A stretch of 64,000 bases of DNA from Dolomedes plantarius (GCA_907164885.2 OU015498.1:125890227-125954226); one strand, 5' to 3'; shown: positions 49,490 through 62,582, counted from the stretch's first letter. Translations and numbers: made by a program. The notes: generated by a model from the sequence alone, not told the origin.

Positions 49490-50340
49490 GGTTTAGTTTA
49501 ATTTTAATAAATTGAAATTGCAGTGTACATCAATCTTTTCCAATATTATTTATCATACTATGTTCTTGACTACTTTGAAAAAGGATTCGATTAAAATATG
49601 AATATTTAGTAAACAAAACAGAATAGGATGTTCAAAAGCAAATTTACTTTTAAATATTTAATATAAAATAGGTCATGCATGAGATTGGATTACAGGTATT
49701 TCTTCCGCTGAATCACATTGAGTAAGTAGACATTAACATTTTCCACATTTTTTTATTCAAGGACATAGGAATGTTTATGGCATGTAATTATTTAGAAATA
49801 ATAAAATACCATTAAAGTTCCATTTTTATGCAAAAAGTTTTAGCTTCCTACGGCACTTAATAATGCATATATTATAAATTAGAAATTTGGGAATTGTGGT
49901 ATTCATTATTTCCCTCAATTTACGCACACTAAAAACTTGACATTAGCTTTTTATAATATTGTACTACACTTAAAAATCATTTTCAGAAGTATCAGGAAAA
50001 TTAATATTAGTACAAGAGTATGCTGTTAACATCTTCAGCATTAAGATCAAGTATTATAGAAAATAATTTTTTTAACCGACTTTTTGGGTTATTAGAAATA
50101 TTCTTTAAGTAATTCATCTGAAAAACATTTTTTTTTATTACAGTGTTATTACCTTTTACTGAGATTGGTATTAGAAATTTTTAAAAAATCTATGTCTTTT
50201 AGCGTATTTCCTGAGATGATTATGTCACGTGTCCTCTACACTCGAGGCCTTATTGATGAAATGTGGGGCGGTAAAGAAACGCAATCATCTGGCTGTTTAT
50301 AACACTAATTAACTGTCATTTTGTATGCGTATAAAATTTT

Positions 50341-50394
<54 letters not shown>

Positions 50395-51190
50395 GAATTT
50401 TGATTCGCAAAAATAAGGTATCAATGAAGTCGATACATAAATTATAATTTGGAATATTTATATTATCATCTGCAGTCTTCAATTACTTTAAATCTCTTTT
50501 TAGTACTTTTATTTGACCAAGTTTAATGGGTTTTTATAATAAATGCTGTATACCGAATAATTTACAATTCCTTATCTTTCTTTCTTGCATCGTATGTAAA
50601 AAGATTTTGTAGTTACAGATAAAATTTTATATCTCCAGTTGTGTGAAATGGACCATTCTTTATATCAAAGCATTTTTGTCCGTTTTATCATTGCGTTTAT
50701 TTTAACCAAAGAGCAGTATCTTTTGACAAATATAATTATGCAGTTTGAAATATGAGTTTGTACCTTTTCCTTTTTTTTCACTTAATTTTACGTAACAGCA
50801 TTTTAGCAAAATACATACATTTCGTTATAAATAAATGATGTACTTCCGTGTTTATTCTTTAAAATTTAATAAGATGTATTTTGTCTTCTTCTGTCTCGTT
50901 TTTCCTTTCAAATACCCGCATTCAAATATTTGCTCGACGTTCGCTGGGTAACGAAGAAAAAATGGACCTTCAAACATATGTTTGTTGAATGTGTTATATT
51001 CTAATATTTGACAGTCGCACGTTGGACAACGAAATAAGCAACAATCAGTTCTTATCTAGGGTTTAATATATTCTCTGTCTAGCACTTTTATTATTACGTC
51101 CCTGTCCACATATTTTTAAAATCAATCGAAATATTATTGCATTTTTTTCTTTTTTTAAAGTAATATTTTCTTTTTAAACGTCAATTGAAA
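49490..51190. other. AT-rich spacer with a TA microsatellite
   Basis: No gene found. A (TA)n array of about 45 bp lies at 50344-50388. Confidence 0.6.
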
Positions 51191-51192
51191 TA

Positions 51193-51775
51193 CAGGGTGT
51201 TTAAAAAAATGACATAATTTGAGGTTTAAATATCTCAGATACTATATTTAATCTAATGAAACTGAAGAAGCTTATTTTTGATTAATTAAATATTTATTAA
51301 CCAAAATATTAATGAGAAATACAAATGCATATGGATTCCATAAACAATTTTACAAATGCCCAATATAATTGAAATGGCCGTCATGTTCCCCAGATTTCAT
51401 GCCTTGTGAATTTTTTTCCTTTGGAGGTCTGTGATACGTCAAGCGATACCTCTGACACGTCAACCCGTATTCCATTTCCTGCCAAACTATCAACAGGTGG
51501 TAACAACTACAAAAGCGGCACTGATTCTATGCTCGAGTTTCTCTACATTTGAAGGAAGCGGGTTTACATCAATCAGGTCTTCAACCTACCTCCAAGGAAA
51601 AAAATCACAAGGTGTCAGGTCTGGGGAACATGGCAGCCATTTCAGCACTACAATGTTTTGATCTTTGAAATATTAAAAAAATGACGTGTTTACACACATG
51701 ATATTATGACATTTGAAAGAACATTGGTAAACTTTTTAGATCGTGAAATGATGCCAAATTTTCTAAAACACCCTG
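51193..51775. mobile_element. Foldback MITE carrying mariner transposase pieces
   Basis: Termini CAGGGTGTTT (51193 on) and AACACCCTG (to 51775) are inverted and flanked by TA. Inside, two copies of one transposase piece face each other: plus strand at about 51374-51437 (WPSCSPDFMPCEFF-like, the mariner SPDL..DFFLWG block) and minus strand at about 51577-51650. The rest is non-coding. The structure suggests two mariner 3' ends fused head to head. Confidence 0.65.
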
Positions 51776-52245
51776 TATTATTATTAATTTCCTCTTTCTC
51801 CTGATCGAAACTTACAAGAGCATATTAAGAAGCCAACGTGTGTATATTAAAATTCACGAACTTATAAATTCAAACATTTCAAACTATTCGTTTGTCTCAT
51901 TGCGTGTCTAAAGCAAATATATTAATATTTATGAGCTTAATATATGACAGGGATGATTAATGGATGCAAAAACGGATTACTGTACAAGATATGTTCTGAA
52001 AGGTTACAAGTTTATTTATGAGGAAAATTTATGAAGGGATGTCTAATGCAGTGAAATATATATAAGAAAGTTAAATATTTCTTCGCAATATAAAATGCAA
52101 TTAAATCTGTTACAAATGTATTATGATGTTTTAAGAATATATATTATTATTAACACACTTTTTAAGCGTCTGTCTATTGAATGTTTTCGGAACAATGTAG
52201 ATTAGCGTGTAGAGCTCGGGGAAATATTTAATTTAAGTATAAAGG
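51776..52245. other. AT-rich spacer
   Basis: No gene or repeat could be supported. Confidence 0.5.
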
Positions 52246-52676
52246 TTAGGGATGCTTTGTACTTATCCAAATGGATTCGCTCTCCTAAATGTTAACCTAT
52301 GGAGAAAATTTGTCCAGAAATTGACGACTTGGATTTAAAGGGTTTTTATTCTTTGAAATTGTACTCCGTAATTGAAAAAGAAATTTTACACATTGGGGCA
52401 TTTTTAGTTTTAATAAAATGCAAATAATATTTTTAAATTGAAATTTTTCGGGAATAAAATCTGGTACAGTGTGTTTTTTATGCTTATACATTTCTCAGGT
52501 GGACGAAATTTATAAAATGAAACCTGGTGCAAGGTGCAGAAAAGTTCAGGTTATCTGAAAATATCATTTTTATTTGATTATTAGCTTTTATGTAGCTGTA
52601 AATAGTATACATATTTTTTCCATAGGTTAACATTGAGATGAATGAATCCAATAGGAATAGTACACAGCAGCCTTAA
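52246..52676. mobile_element. MITE family A, copy 1 (about 430 bp)
   Basis: The right terminus, as reverse complement, reads TTAAGGCTGCTGTGTACTATTCCTATTGG; the left terminus (TTAGGGATGCTTTGTACTTATCC) is a diverged inverted match. The interior matches, as reverse complement, 58970-59310 (shared strings include TTGGATTTAAAG, AAATTTATAAAATGAA and GTGCAGAAAAGTTCAGG). No ORF of note. The target site is not clear. Confidence 0.7.
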
Positions 52677-52679
52677 GAT

Positions 52680-53109
52680 CACTAGTGTGGTATATTGTTG
52701 AAGACGTTAAATTTGATTAATAGCGTAGATGTTGAGAGTGCGGATGCTTTGAAAATTAATTCCTAAACAACCATTCTATTTAAAAAATCAAAGGTGTTTC
52801 ATCAAAGAAAAGTTTGGTGAAACAGGGAAAGAGATGATAGGAATTATCGTTATAGTCGCTGTCGAATAAATTTAGAGATTTAGACCGTAGATCAAGGGTC
52901 TCAGATTCTCGAAGGAGAACATGAGACTAATTAAGAGACTAAAATTATGACGTGAGACTAAAATTATGACATGATGTAATAACAATACGGTTCACTTGTG
53001 TGTGAAGCAATTCTAACTGAGGAGTAGATGAGTGTGTCAAGTGAACACAAATTATGAATTTTAAAATGTTGGAAGAAAACCCTTAAAAGGGAAGATAGAT
53101 GTCCTAAAG
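52680..53109. other. Spacer left of the hAT element
   Basis: No gene. It ends with the 8-bp target copy TCCTAAAG at 53102-53109. Confidence 0.5.
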
Positions 53110-53449
53110 CAGCGGTCGGCAACAGGCGGACCGCGGTTCGTATCCGGACCGCGGAAGGTCGAAACTTGGACCGCCAAATATTGTTAAATAGCTTACCTAC
53201 CTATTAAATTAAATTAATATTTTTATATAACTAGTTTTAGTAGGTAGATACATATGTGTTGCTATGTTGTGCTGTGTAGCACAAGAGAGTACGTTTGAGT
53301 GCGAGGGTGAGGGCGGGAGGGAGCGTACTGTTGGGCATGTTTCGACACGTCGTCTATTATTATGCAGCTGCGTTGCGATCTTCTGAGCAGCATTCGTTCA
53401 TTTGTGTTATAATTTGTAGTGTACCGAATTGTTTCGTACCTACATCAAT

Positions 53450-55490
53450 ATGGATCCTAAAAAGCGAAACGTTGACAGTGAAAATAGGAAGTTTCTGACT
53501 GAGTGGACTAAACAATACTGTTTTACGCTGCCTGATAGCCCTAAACCGGTTCCAGTTTGTCCCATATGCAGCAAAACTGCCGCTATTGTTAAAACTACCA
53601 ATTTAAAGCGACACTATGAAACAACTCATCAGCAGTTCCACAAAACTTTCCTCTTGGCAGTGAAGCTCGTAAAGAAAAACTCCAAACATATCTAACTTCT
53701 TACAAAAAAAGCACGGCTGTACTAGTTCGCTACATGAGTGAGCAAGAAAAATCCTCAGAAGCAGCATTGCGTGTGTGCTGGACGCTTAATAAACACCAGA
53801 AGCCATTTTCAGACTCTGAGATAGTAAAAGAATGCATGTTGGAAGTGGCCACGGCACTTCTTGAAGAGAAAAAGGATACTGTCGCCGCAATTCAAGGTTT
53901 GGTTTGGAGAGCTACGGTCAATGTTTGCTACACGAGGGCTTATTAGACCGGGACCTACTGCTTAAAGACGATTCCGATCGGCTACAAACGTTCTTGCCAA
54001 AAGTTGGATTCGAACCCGCAGACTTTAATGCCAGCGCCCTAGCCATTCGGCCATAGTCCGGCCGCAATTCAAGGTATTTCACTGTCGGCAGGAACCGAAA
54101 TTTTTAGCTGCTGACATCAAAAGTAGTTTGCTCGAACTTCTGCAGAAGGCACCTTACTACGCCATAGCACTTGATGAATCATATTAAATGGTTGATGATG
54201 AACAAATGTCTATTTTCGTGAGATTTTTTGACGTGGAAAGTAAAGCGTTCAAGTAAAAATTGCTAGCAATATTGCCGTTTAAAGGTAAGACTCGCGGAGA
54301 AGATTTATTCAAGATTTTTGATGAATTCATAACAAAATAAAATATTAGTTATGATAAAATGGTGTCCCTTTCAAGTGACGGGGCCCCAGCGATGAATGGC
54401 AAAGAAAAAGGATTAGTAAAGAGAATCAGGGATACTAATGTAGGCCTAATATCTTATCAGTGCATAATTAACCAGACAGTCCTTTGTGGAAAACTTAGTG
54501 CTACTGTGAAAGTAGTGATGGACAGCTTGGTCAAGTTGATCAATTTTATGAGTTCTCGTTCTGTTCTTCAGCACCGACAGTTTAAGAAGTTTCTTTCTGA
54601 ATGTGATTCGGAGTATTCTGACTTACTGCAACACAACAATGTTCGTTGGCTAAGTAAAGGTCAAGTTATTGAACGTTTCTGGGAAATAAAAGAGCAAGTA
54701 ACCTTCTTTTTACAAAATTTGGATACGCAGAAAGCAAGGAATCATTTCAATAACAAACGAGCGCATAACACACGAGCGCAATATGCTATCTGTGGCTTTC
54801 CTGAAAAACATTCTGAAATATTTAAAAGTGCTCAACACCGGGTTACAAGAAAATGGAAAATTAATATGTGATCTGATACAAAGTGTGTCTGTTTTCCGTC
54901 GCAAGCTGAATATCTTTCAAAAAGATATTGTAAGTCAAGAATTTATTAATTTCCCAACAATTCTTAAATATATAAAGAAGAACTCTGAAGAAGACATTGC
55001 AGTATTTTTAAGGTTTATATCAGATCTTGGGAAGGAATTTGCTGCAAGATTCCAAGACTTTGCAAGGATAGGGAAGCTGTCTCAATTCCTTAAATCGCCT
55101 TATGAAGTTGCTGCAGCGGCAGAATGGACTAACATGACAGCGAAGTTGTTCAGTCTTTCAAAGCCTTTACTTCAAATGGAGATAACTGACTTGAAAGAAG
55201 ATATTTCCTTGCAAATGTATAAAACTGCATCCACTGAAGAATTTTGGGATAAACATGTTTCAGAAAAGTAGGAAAATTGCAAAAATCTAGCTATCAACCT
55301 GGTTACTATGTTTGGCTCCACATATGTATGTGAATCATCTTTTTCAAAAATGAATTTTTTGTAGAACAAATATCGTTCCAGATTAACTGACGCCCACCTT
55401 GAAGACACTCTTCGCATTAGCTTTTCCCCGCGTGAACCAAACTATAAAAAACTGACTCAAGACCGCAGGTGTAATTTCTCGCATTAATTT
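53450..55490 (+). pseudogene. hAT transposase with BED-like zinc finger
   Basis: The start ATG is at 53450 (MDPKKRNVDSENRKFLTEW). A zinc-finger block follows: CPICSKTAAIVKTTNLKRHY then ETTH. A frameshift near 53680 leads to SEQEKSSEAALRVCWTLNKH and FSDSEIVKECMLEVA. The SINE interrupts at 53899. Then come IALDES (first catalytic Asp), LSSDGAPAMNG (second Asp), HNNVRWLSKGQVIERFW, and the end TMFGSTYVCESSFSKMNF with SRLTDAHLEDTLRIS, the hATC dimerisation region. Several stops (for example after ALDESY and FDEFITK) and frameshifts inactivate it. By overall plan it belongs with the BED-finger hAT transposases related to domesticated vertebrate genes of the GTF2IRD2/ZBED type; that placement is from memory. 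Confidence 0.9.
53899..54060 (-). mobile_element. tRNA-derived SINE inside the hAT gene
   Basis: GCCGCAATTCAAGGT occurs at 53884-53898 and again at 54061-54075, a perfect 15-bp target duplication around a 162-bp insert. On the minus strand the insert starts with a tRNA-like head: TATGGCCGAATGGCTAGGGC (box A) and GCGGGTTCGAATCC (box B), about 45 bp apart as in a tRNA. The body is short and lacks a long poly(A) tail. Confidence 0.92.
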
Positions 55491-55652
55491 TTAAGAATAC
55501 CTACCTATTGTGTTTTACATAATTACTTAAATGAGTAAAAATAAAAATTTAAAACTAGTAAGTATTATGAGTTTTTTTTCTGGACCTTGATAAAAAATTT
55601 TCAATAGTATCCTGACCCCACTTAAAATTACTTGCCGACCCTTGACCTAAAG

Positions 55653-58600
55653 GATATATTATGAAAGATATTTATTTCCATATAAGATGGGCTTTGTAGA
55701 ATTAAGTATAGTATTGTTCCGCGTAAATGTGTTTTAATGAAATATATCAAAATGAATAGAAATACCCCTTAATAAAAAAATAACTGTCCAACAAAAATAA
55801 AACCTCACACCAGTAAACTGACTAATAAAATAAACGCTTCATTCAGAACATCAGATGCTGAATATTATATGAGTTTAAAGTATGACAAAAAATAATTTCA
55901 GGAGATTTACTTGATTATTTATATGTGTGAGTTATTGAGTTTTAAATTGATTTGTTGAAGCTCCGCTTGCAGTATAATATTGCCAAATCCATCGTAACAC
56001 CCTATAAATTTTGACTTTAAATGCTCTGTAACGTCACGTGTTTTGTGCGGTTCCCACGATCTGCGAAGAGCCTTCCACAGCTGCAAGTTTTAAAAAACAC
56101 AAACCATGAGTACCCCTGCTTTCTAAAATTCTGTGGGGGATTAGAAAACGATACCAGCAAATCCCACCAGAATCTTTAGCCTGAAAGTTAAGCCCATGCA
56201 TATCGGGTTCTCAAGCAAGCGTCTCCCACCTTAGTTGCAAAGCTGTCTTTCTTAGAAATAGCTTCATGCAAGTTGACATCGGCGGGCCATAAAGATGGCT
56301 TAACTATGCATCGCTACGAAGAACTGTCACCAACAAGGCTGCCGGCCCTCTCTTTGAAAAACAGACGCATTTTCGTGGAATTGGGAGAGTTGCCGACAAA
56401 GAAAACACCACGAGATATAGTCAGAGGGTTGGAGAATTTGAGGGAGATGCTTGATATGACGCACCCAGAGCGGACGTGATTTTTAAGCTCTTGATTGAGA
56501 CTAGATGAGTCCAAGAGCATGCGTTGTAAAACCTGCACTTCAATTAACTAATTATGTTATGCCCTTTAAATGTTAAATTTTTTTGTAAATAAATTTCACT
56601 GTTAAGTTTCTGTTTAAGAATTGGCCTTTTCATTATAATTAGGACTCTGTATTTCTTGGTCATTAATTCAGGAATAGTAATTTTAATAAAGCCTGAGAGA
56701 TTAGCCTTAACCATCTATCGTGATGCCACAGCGCAAATAAATATTACTACTCCTAAGGACGATTTTATCCTTAGACGAATTTACTACACAAAGATCGCTA
56801 ACGGGATGGCTCAAAGGTTTTGGAACATGTTTCGTTGCCGATGAGGTACCAAGATAATTGTAAGGTAACGAAGCATTTCAATATCTCAAACAAAATCTTA
56901 ATGATCAACTCACCGTAGTAAATTGATTTCGCTAAGCCTTTTAAATTAGGAGGAGGAAAATATGTGTATCCTTCTATAATATAAAACCTTATGGCTTAGT
57001 TTAATGTAATTCAAACTTTGTTTGCAAACAAAAATTTAATTTGTACAAATTGCTTTGATCTTAGTTCAAGTCTAATTTCATTTTTGGCCATAACTATGGA
57101 AGATCGCAGATGTGACGAAACATTTTATTTACATGAAATATTTCTTAGATTATTACCACAGAGATCATAGAATTATTACCTAATCATTTTTATTACAATA
57201 TTTCTCCAACAAGTTCATAAGGTATTCATAACTTTAAGAACACAATTAAGCGGGAATGAAGGTGTACGAAGCAAAGGTTAAAATCCACAAGAGAGAAAAT
57301 AATAGCATAATACATATATAATGGAAATAAGCATAGATCTAATTTATTACCAATTTAAATTTTTATTATTATTTTTAAGAAGCTGAGTTATTGCCTCAGT
57401 GTTCTTCTCCTTCCCCAAGTTTTGTGTATATAATATCAGTGAGAACAATAAAAAATCAATAATTTATTACTTTTTCCCAGCAATTAGACAAATAAAAGTA
57501 ATTTTAAGGGATACAATTTATGTAAGAAAATATTAGATCGTGAAAGATCGTGAAAGATTATGAAAGAAAATATTAGATACCAGAAGAAAAGGATAAGCGA
57601 AAACGAATGTATTTATGTGGAATACTTTTTGTTTCTATAATCAAATGTACTTCAAACGCTTAACGAAATTTTCAAAGTAAACACATGACAGTTTCATATA
57701 TGCCAGTAAAGTTCCGTAACATCTCAAGAATCTATAAAATTAACAGTTTTGGGACATCCAAGAATAAATATTTTCTTTTAACTGTGCTCCAAACATTTAT
57801 TCCTGATATATATAAAATTTTAAAAAGGAAAAATTATACGTTTTTTGGATGTGTCTCGATCTTTAATACTTTGAACTGCAAATGATTTATCACATAACAC
57901 TTGCACAAATACAGTTTGCTGATATTAGATAAAATGTACAAGAAAACTCTTTCTTTTTCTATTAAAAATGAGAAAAAGCTTTGGATATCATAAGGTTTGT
58001 AAAGTTATGGTACTTCCTCAATAAACCCACCTCACTGTGATATTCAAACTAAGCAAGTTTCGGGGTAAGTTTCGAATCAGTGAACTATATATATTATGAA
58101 TATACGTAGATGATAAATTTCAAAATATATATGTTGTATATTACAGATTTATACTTTAATGTAACAGAATTGAAGAAATCGAAGTTACTACAGATTAAAA
58201 AATGTACTTAAGTATTGAAAGAATCCCTGGTTTTACACTTCTTCTAATTTAACATGTTTTCTAAATATTCTAATGTTTAGAGATGGTCAAAGTAATAAAA
58301 TGAACTCCGATATTTTACGCAGCAAAGCGTTTCAATTTTTTTGCTTGTGAAGTTGTAAAAGACGACACTCTAACGAAGAATGTATAAGCACACAGAACTG
58401 TATTAATCAGTTGGACAAACGCTAAAGAGCCCTAACTCGCTCCTCTGACCAGCTATTTCCTTTTTATTTTCCAATGTTTCTCTACATACAGTATGAATAT
58501 AAATCAATAAAGACAGCTTAATGCTAAAAATAGGGCTTTGCTAGGTAGGAAAACTTTTCCCCAACACGAAGATTATAGAGTAGTTATTTTATTTACAGAA

Positions 58601-58688
58601 CCAAATTGTAGGGGTAACCAGATTATTTTCAAAACTCAAGTATGAAAATTGATGTCTTATCTAGTCCCCATATTTAAGAAAATAAAAC
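55653..58688. other. Long spacer, no supported gene
   Basis: Three kilobases without a recognisable gene or element. Small ORFs at 56273-56479 and 56656-56844 lack domains or splice context. A moderately GC-rich patch lies around 56030-56480. Confidence 0.5.
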
Positions 58689-59310
58689 TTAAGGCTGCTG
58701 TGTACTAACCCTATTGTATTCTCTAACCTCAATTTTAACCTTTAAAGAATATTTGTCTACTACATGGTGTAGCAGAAAGAACGTTCTGATTTGGAACGTC
58801 AATAACAAAAATACAAAGCAAGATAGAGTAAGAAATATTTTATATCTGAGAAAGATAAAAATAACAATTTATTTCTTTATTATTAATTATTTTTTATTAT
58901 TATTTATAATATTTATTTATTAATTTTTTATTTATATCTTCGTAACGTTTTTTCTGCCGCATCCTGTATTTACGGCTACATAAATGCAAATAATGCATTA
59001 GAAATGGTATTTTCAAATAGCCTGAACTTTTCTGCACCTTGCAACAAGATTCATTTTATAAATTTCGTACACCAAAGGAATTTATGAGCCTTTAAAACAC
59101 ACTAAACTAGATTTTTCCCTCGAATAATTTGAATTTTAAAATATTATTTGAAATTTTTAAGTACTCCAAGGTGTAAAATTTCTTTATTACAGAGTACAAT
59201 TTTTTTAAAAAAAGATCTTTAAATCCAAGTGAAAAATCCTTGCACAAATTTTCTCTATAGGCTAACATTGAGGTGAGCGCATCCAATAGGGATAGTACAC
59301 AGCAGCCATA
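58689..59310. mobile_element. MITE family A, copy 2 (about 620 bp)
   Basis: The left end TTAAGGCTGCTGTGTACTAACC and the right end, whose reverse complement is TTTATGGCTGCTGTGTACTA, form terminal inverted repeats that continue inward with ..TCTAACCTCAATTTTAACC against its inverse. The right 340 bp match copy 1 (52270-52620) in opposite orientation. The additional ~300 bp on the left are specific to this copy or lost from copy 1. Confidence 0.7.
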
Positions 59311-59449
59311 AAGGCTTTCTTCCAAATCTTCAACATCAAATAACATATAAAATCAATTTTTTCTATTTTATTTTAGGAACCAAAATGAATAAATATAATA
59401 ACATTTGAATAGCTGATATGATTTAAAATTACATTATTTCACTTTGAAA

Positions 59450-60235
59450 TTTTGTCAGGGATTTCCCAATGTCACAATTCGAGAGCGGAATTTCGGAAAT
59501 TTACTGAAACATTCCTGATTGCCAAATTTTATTTTGATATTTTTTCTCAACTTACGTTCCTTGCCAATAGTATTTTAAAGTGTGAATTGAATGCATAAAT
59601 CTTGAGTCATTTCGCTACTTAATATTTAGGCAACCACTTATATTTCTTATTTTCAGATGGTACTTAGAAAGTTTGTTCACATTCTCAACGACATGTAACT
59701 TTAAAACTGTGTTAGTGATTTCACATTGTCACAATTCGAGAGCGGAATTTCGGAAGTTTACTGAAACATTCCTGATTGCCAAATTTTTTTCTCGATATTT
59801 TTCTCAATTTACGTTCCTTGCCAATAGAATTTTAAAGTGTGAATTGAATGCATAAATCTTCGCTACTTAATATTTAGGTACTGCGCTACTTAATATTTAG
59901 GCAATCATTTATATTTCTTATTTTCAGATGTTACTTAGAAAGTTTGTTCATATTCTCAACGACATGTAACTTTAAAACTGTGTAAGTGATTTCACATTGT
60001 TACAATTCGAGAGCGGAATTTCGGAATTTTACTGAAATATTCCTGATTGCCAATTTTTTTTCTGGATATTTTTTCTCAATTTACGTTCCTTGCCAATAGT
60101 ATTTTAAAGTCTGAATTGAATACATAAATCTTGAGTCCCTTGGCTACTTGATATTTAGGCAACCACTTATATTTCTTATTTTCAGATGTTACTTAGAAAG
60201 TTTGTTCACATTCTCAACAACATGTAACGAAATTG
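59450..60235. repeat. Tandem repeat, 257-271 bp unit, three copies
   Basis: The anchor CACAATTCGAGAGCGGAATT starts at about 59473, 59730 and 60001. Each unit also contains ACGTTCCTTGCCAATAG, a GCTACTTAATATTTAGGCAA string and GAAAGTTTGTTCACATTCTC. The small ORF at 59673-59855 is a by-product. A duplicated CTACTTAATATTTAGG at about 59872-59900 accounts for much of the extra length of the second unit. Confidence 0.93.
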
Positions 60236-62580
60236 TAATCAGATAATTCTGAATGCACATCAATAGAAGAATTAAAAGAACTTATATAGATTTCAAACTA
60301 CTAAATCTAAAATTAAAAGTGTCAGAAGTCTGATATCAAGTTTACGCCATATAAGAAATTTTCCCCCAATACTATTAGAAACTGTCCTTTTTGGAGGAAG
60401 ATCGCCTTAAAACCTTCAAAAAACTCAATTTTTTATTATGATTTAATTTCGAAGAGTGGAATATAAGGAATCATTTGAAAAAATATTGAAGTCGATGCGA
60501 CAATTAGAACCGATTTTATGGCCAAATGTATAAAGCTAATAGTAAAGTAATTTATAGAAACTTTAAACTTTAAATGGCTTTTTCTAAAAACTGTTATTTT
60601 CAACATGTGCGCACTATTTCTTCAAAACTAATGGTCACAAATTGCTAAAATTTTGTATGCATGTATTTCTTGTACGTTTATACAATTTATACCTAAATTT
60701 AAGTAAATACATATTACTGATTTTTTTACAGAAATTTTAAATAATGTACAATATATTTTGTACATTATAATACGTTTGCCTGAAAAAATGTTTTTATGCG
60801 AAATATGGTAATTATTTTAGGTGTAGATCAAAGTATAACCTATGGATAGCATATATACAAATAATTTAATATACGACTCTTATAGTTTAAAAATATCTGC
60901 GCTGAATGCTTTGACCTATGATTAATTTTTCTTAAAACATTAATCAATTTTCTACATAAAATAATTTCTAATTATCTCCCAAAAATTCTGCTTTTTTTTC
61001 TAATTGATAAAGTTTATACAGTTTGCCCTAAAAATTTGGTTTAAATTAATTACAAATTAACTGTTTGACATTAAGCATGGTAGTAAAATCAGTGTATTTT
61101 TACGCGCGCAGAGGTGATCTCCCCCCTTAAGGGGAGAGATAAAGCGTAGTTTTTAAACCCATTCCCCAAGAGTCAAAAATACAATTTTTGTTACAACTTT
61201 ATATAATAAGAAAATCTGTTTTAGAAACTTCGAGATTAATAGAAATCTTCAAACATTTTTGATGCTTTTACAAAATCTAGCTAAAAAATTTACATAATTT
61301 TTATTTCTTTAATAATTGAAATTGGTAACTTTTTAATCAAAAGGCTTATAGATTTTCACATTATATATATAGAAAAAACTTATTTTTCATTCACTATAAT
61401 TTTATTTTAATTGGCCCGTTCATGTAATAAAAAACGGAATTCAAATCAGGCCGAATCAAATTTCATTCACATTTTGAAAGAAATTTCACAATTTGACTCT
61501 AATTTTTGTTAAATTTTAAACACCTGAATGATTTTATGCTTTAAAATAATTTGCGTAAGAATTTTTCACAGAATAGTAATTAAATTTTAAGATAAAAATG
61601 AAAAATGGAACATTTTTAAATCTTCAAACAAAAGTTGTCTCTTTCATTGGAGTTCCCATTCATTTCTTGAGATATTTAAATGAACACCTCTTGAGTATGT
61701 TGAATAAAATTTAAATATGAAAGCAAATTTTTGTACACAATATCCTTTAACGCTGAATGCCTTTCCCAGATGGGTAATATGTCTTTCATTTATTTCGAAG
61801 GTTTATTATTCATTCAACAAAGGACATAGTATGAAATATGCTCTTTTGAAGAATTTAAAAGTTTAAATTTGCGGTATTTATTAGATACATATCCATTTGT
61901 ACTCAGGAAAGGAAAGTTTACGAACAAAATCTATGAAGATTGTTTTTTATAGTTATTATACCAGAAATTAATCAAACATTAGTAGAAACAATATAAACCT
62001 ATTTTTAATGTAAATTTTGAATTTCAAAATTTGTAACAAGAGCTTGAATTAACCTTGTGGTACGGTGCTGCCGTTCGGTACTGAGGGGGCTCAGCAGCGG
62101 CTCTGCACCGAACGGAAGAACGCTTTTTACTTGACATATTGCAGTAATAAAAATTTGATATGAATACATTTTTTGCTTAAACAAACATGAAACAAAACTT
62201 ACAGAAAGATAAAAAAAATTTTTGTTTTTTCGATTTGCTACCGTTTCTCTTAATACCAGGAATTGCCAGTTTCGCTTGTCAAATCAGCAAACTCTAAAAT
62301 ATATATATTTTTTTTGTTTTTGCATAAATTTTAGTTGGTATGTTTTCAAGAGGTATTTGTCCCGAATTTGTGCAAAACTGAAAAACATCAAATGGAAGAA
62401 AATTGGAACAAGATACTAAATACGTAAAACTTGTACGTCGGTAAGTTCGCGTGGCATTTTATGAAGTTTATTTTTCCTGATTCTACTCCTTTTTAAGGAT
62501 ACTGTATGAATGTAAACATGGTTTCTTACTTCTCAACGTTTTGCGTTTGAGTTAAATGTAACTAAGATATTCAGAGTTTA
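60236..62580. other. AT-rich spacer with two GC hairpins
   Basis: No gene. A palindrome CTCCCCCCTTAAGGGGAG lies at about 61120-61137. A hairpin with stem CCGTTCGGT/ACCGAACGG lies at 62071-62079 and 62107-62115. Confidence 0.6.
62071..62115. other. GC-rich stem-loop in AT-rich DNA
   Basis: A perfect 9-bp stem (CCGTTCGGT with ACCGAACGG) encloses a 27-nt GC-rich loop. An alternative pairing CGGTGC (62063-62068) with GCACCG (62105-62110) overlaps it. Neither tRNA boxes nor a coding frame fits. Confidence 0.6.
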
Positions 62581-62582
62581 GC

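Larger units (their letters stand above)
53110..55644 (+). mobile_element. Complete hAT transposon, 2.5 kb, with nested SINE
   Basis: TIRs CAGCGGTCGGCAA (53110-53122) and TTGCCGACCCTTG (55632-55644) match at 11 of 13 positions. The flanking 8-mers TCCTAAAG (53102-53109) and ACCTAAAG (55645-55652) match at seven of eight, the hAT target size. A plus-strand transposase pseudogene spans most of the interior. A 162-bp SINE with a 15-bp duplication sits in it at 53899-54060. Confidence 0.95.

Noticed and set aside
56273..56844. Small plus-strand ORFs
   Set aside because: No domain, promoter context or splice support; typical of chance ORFs.
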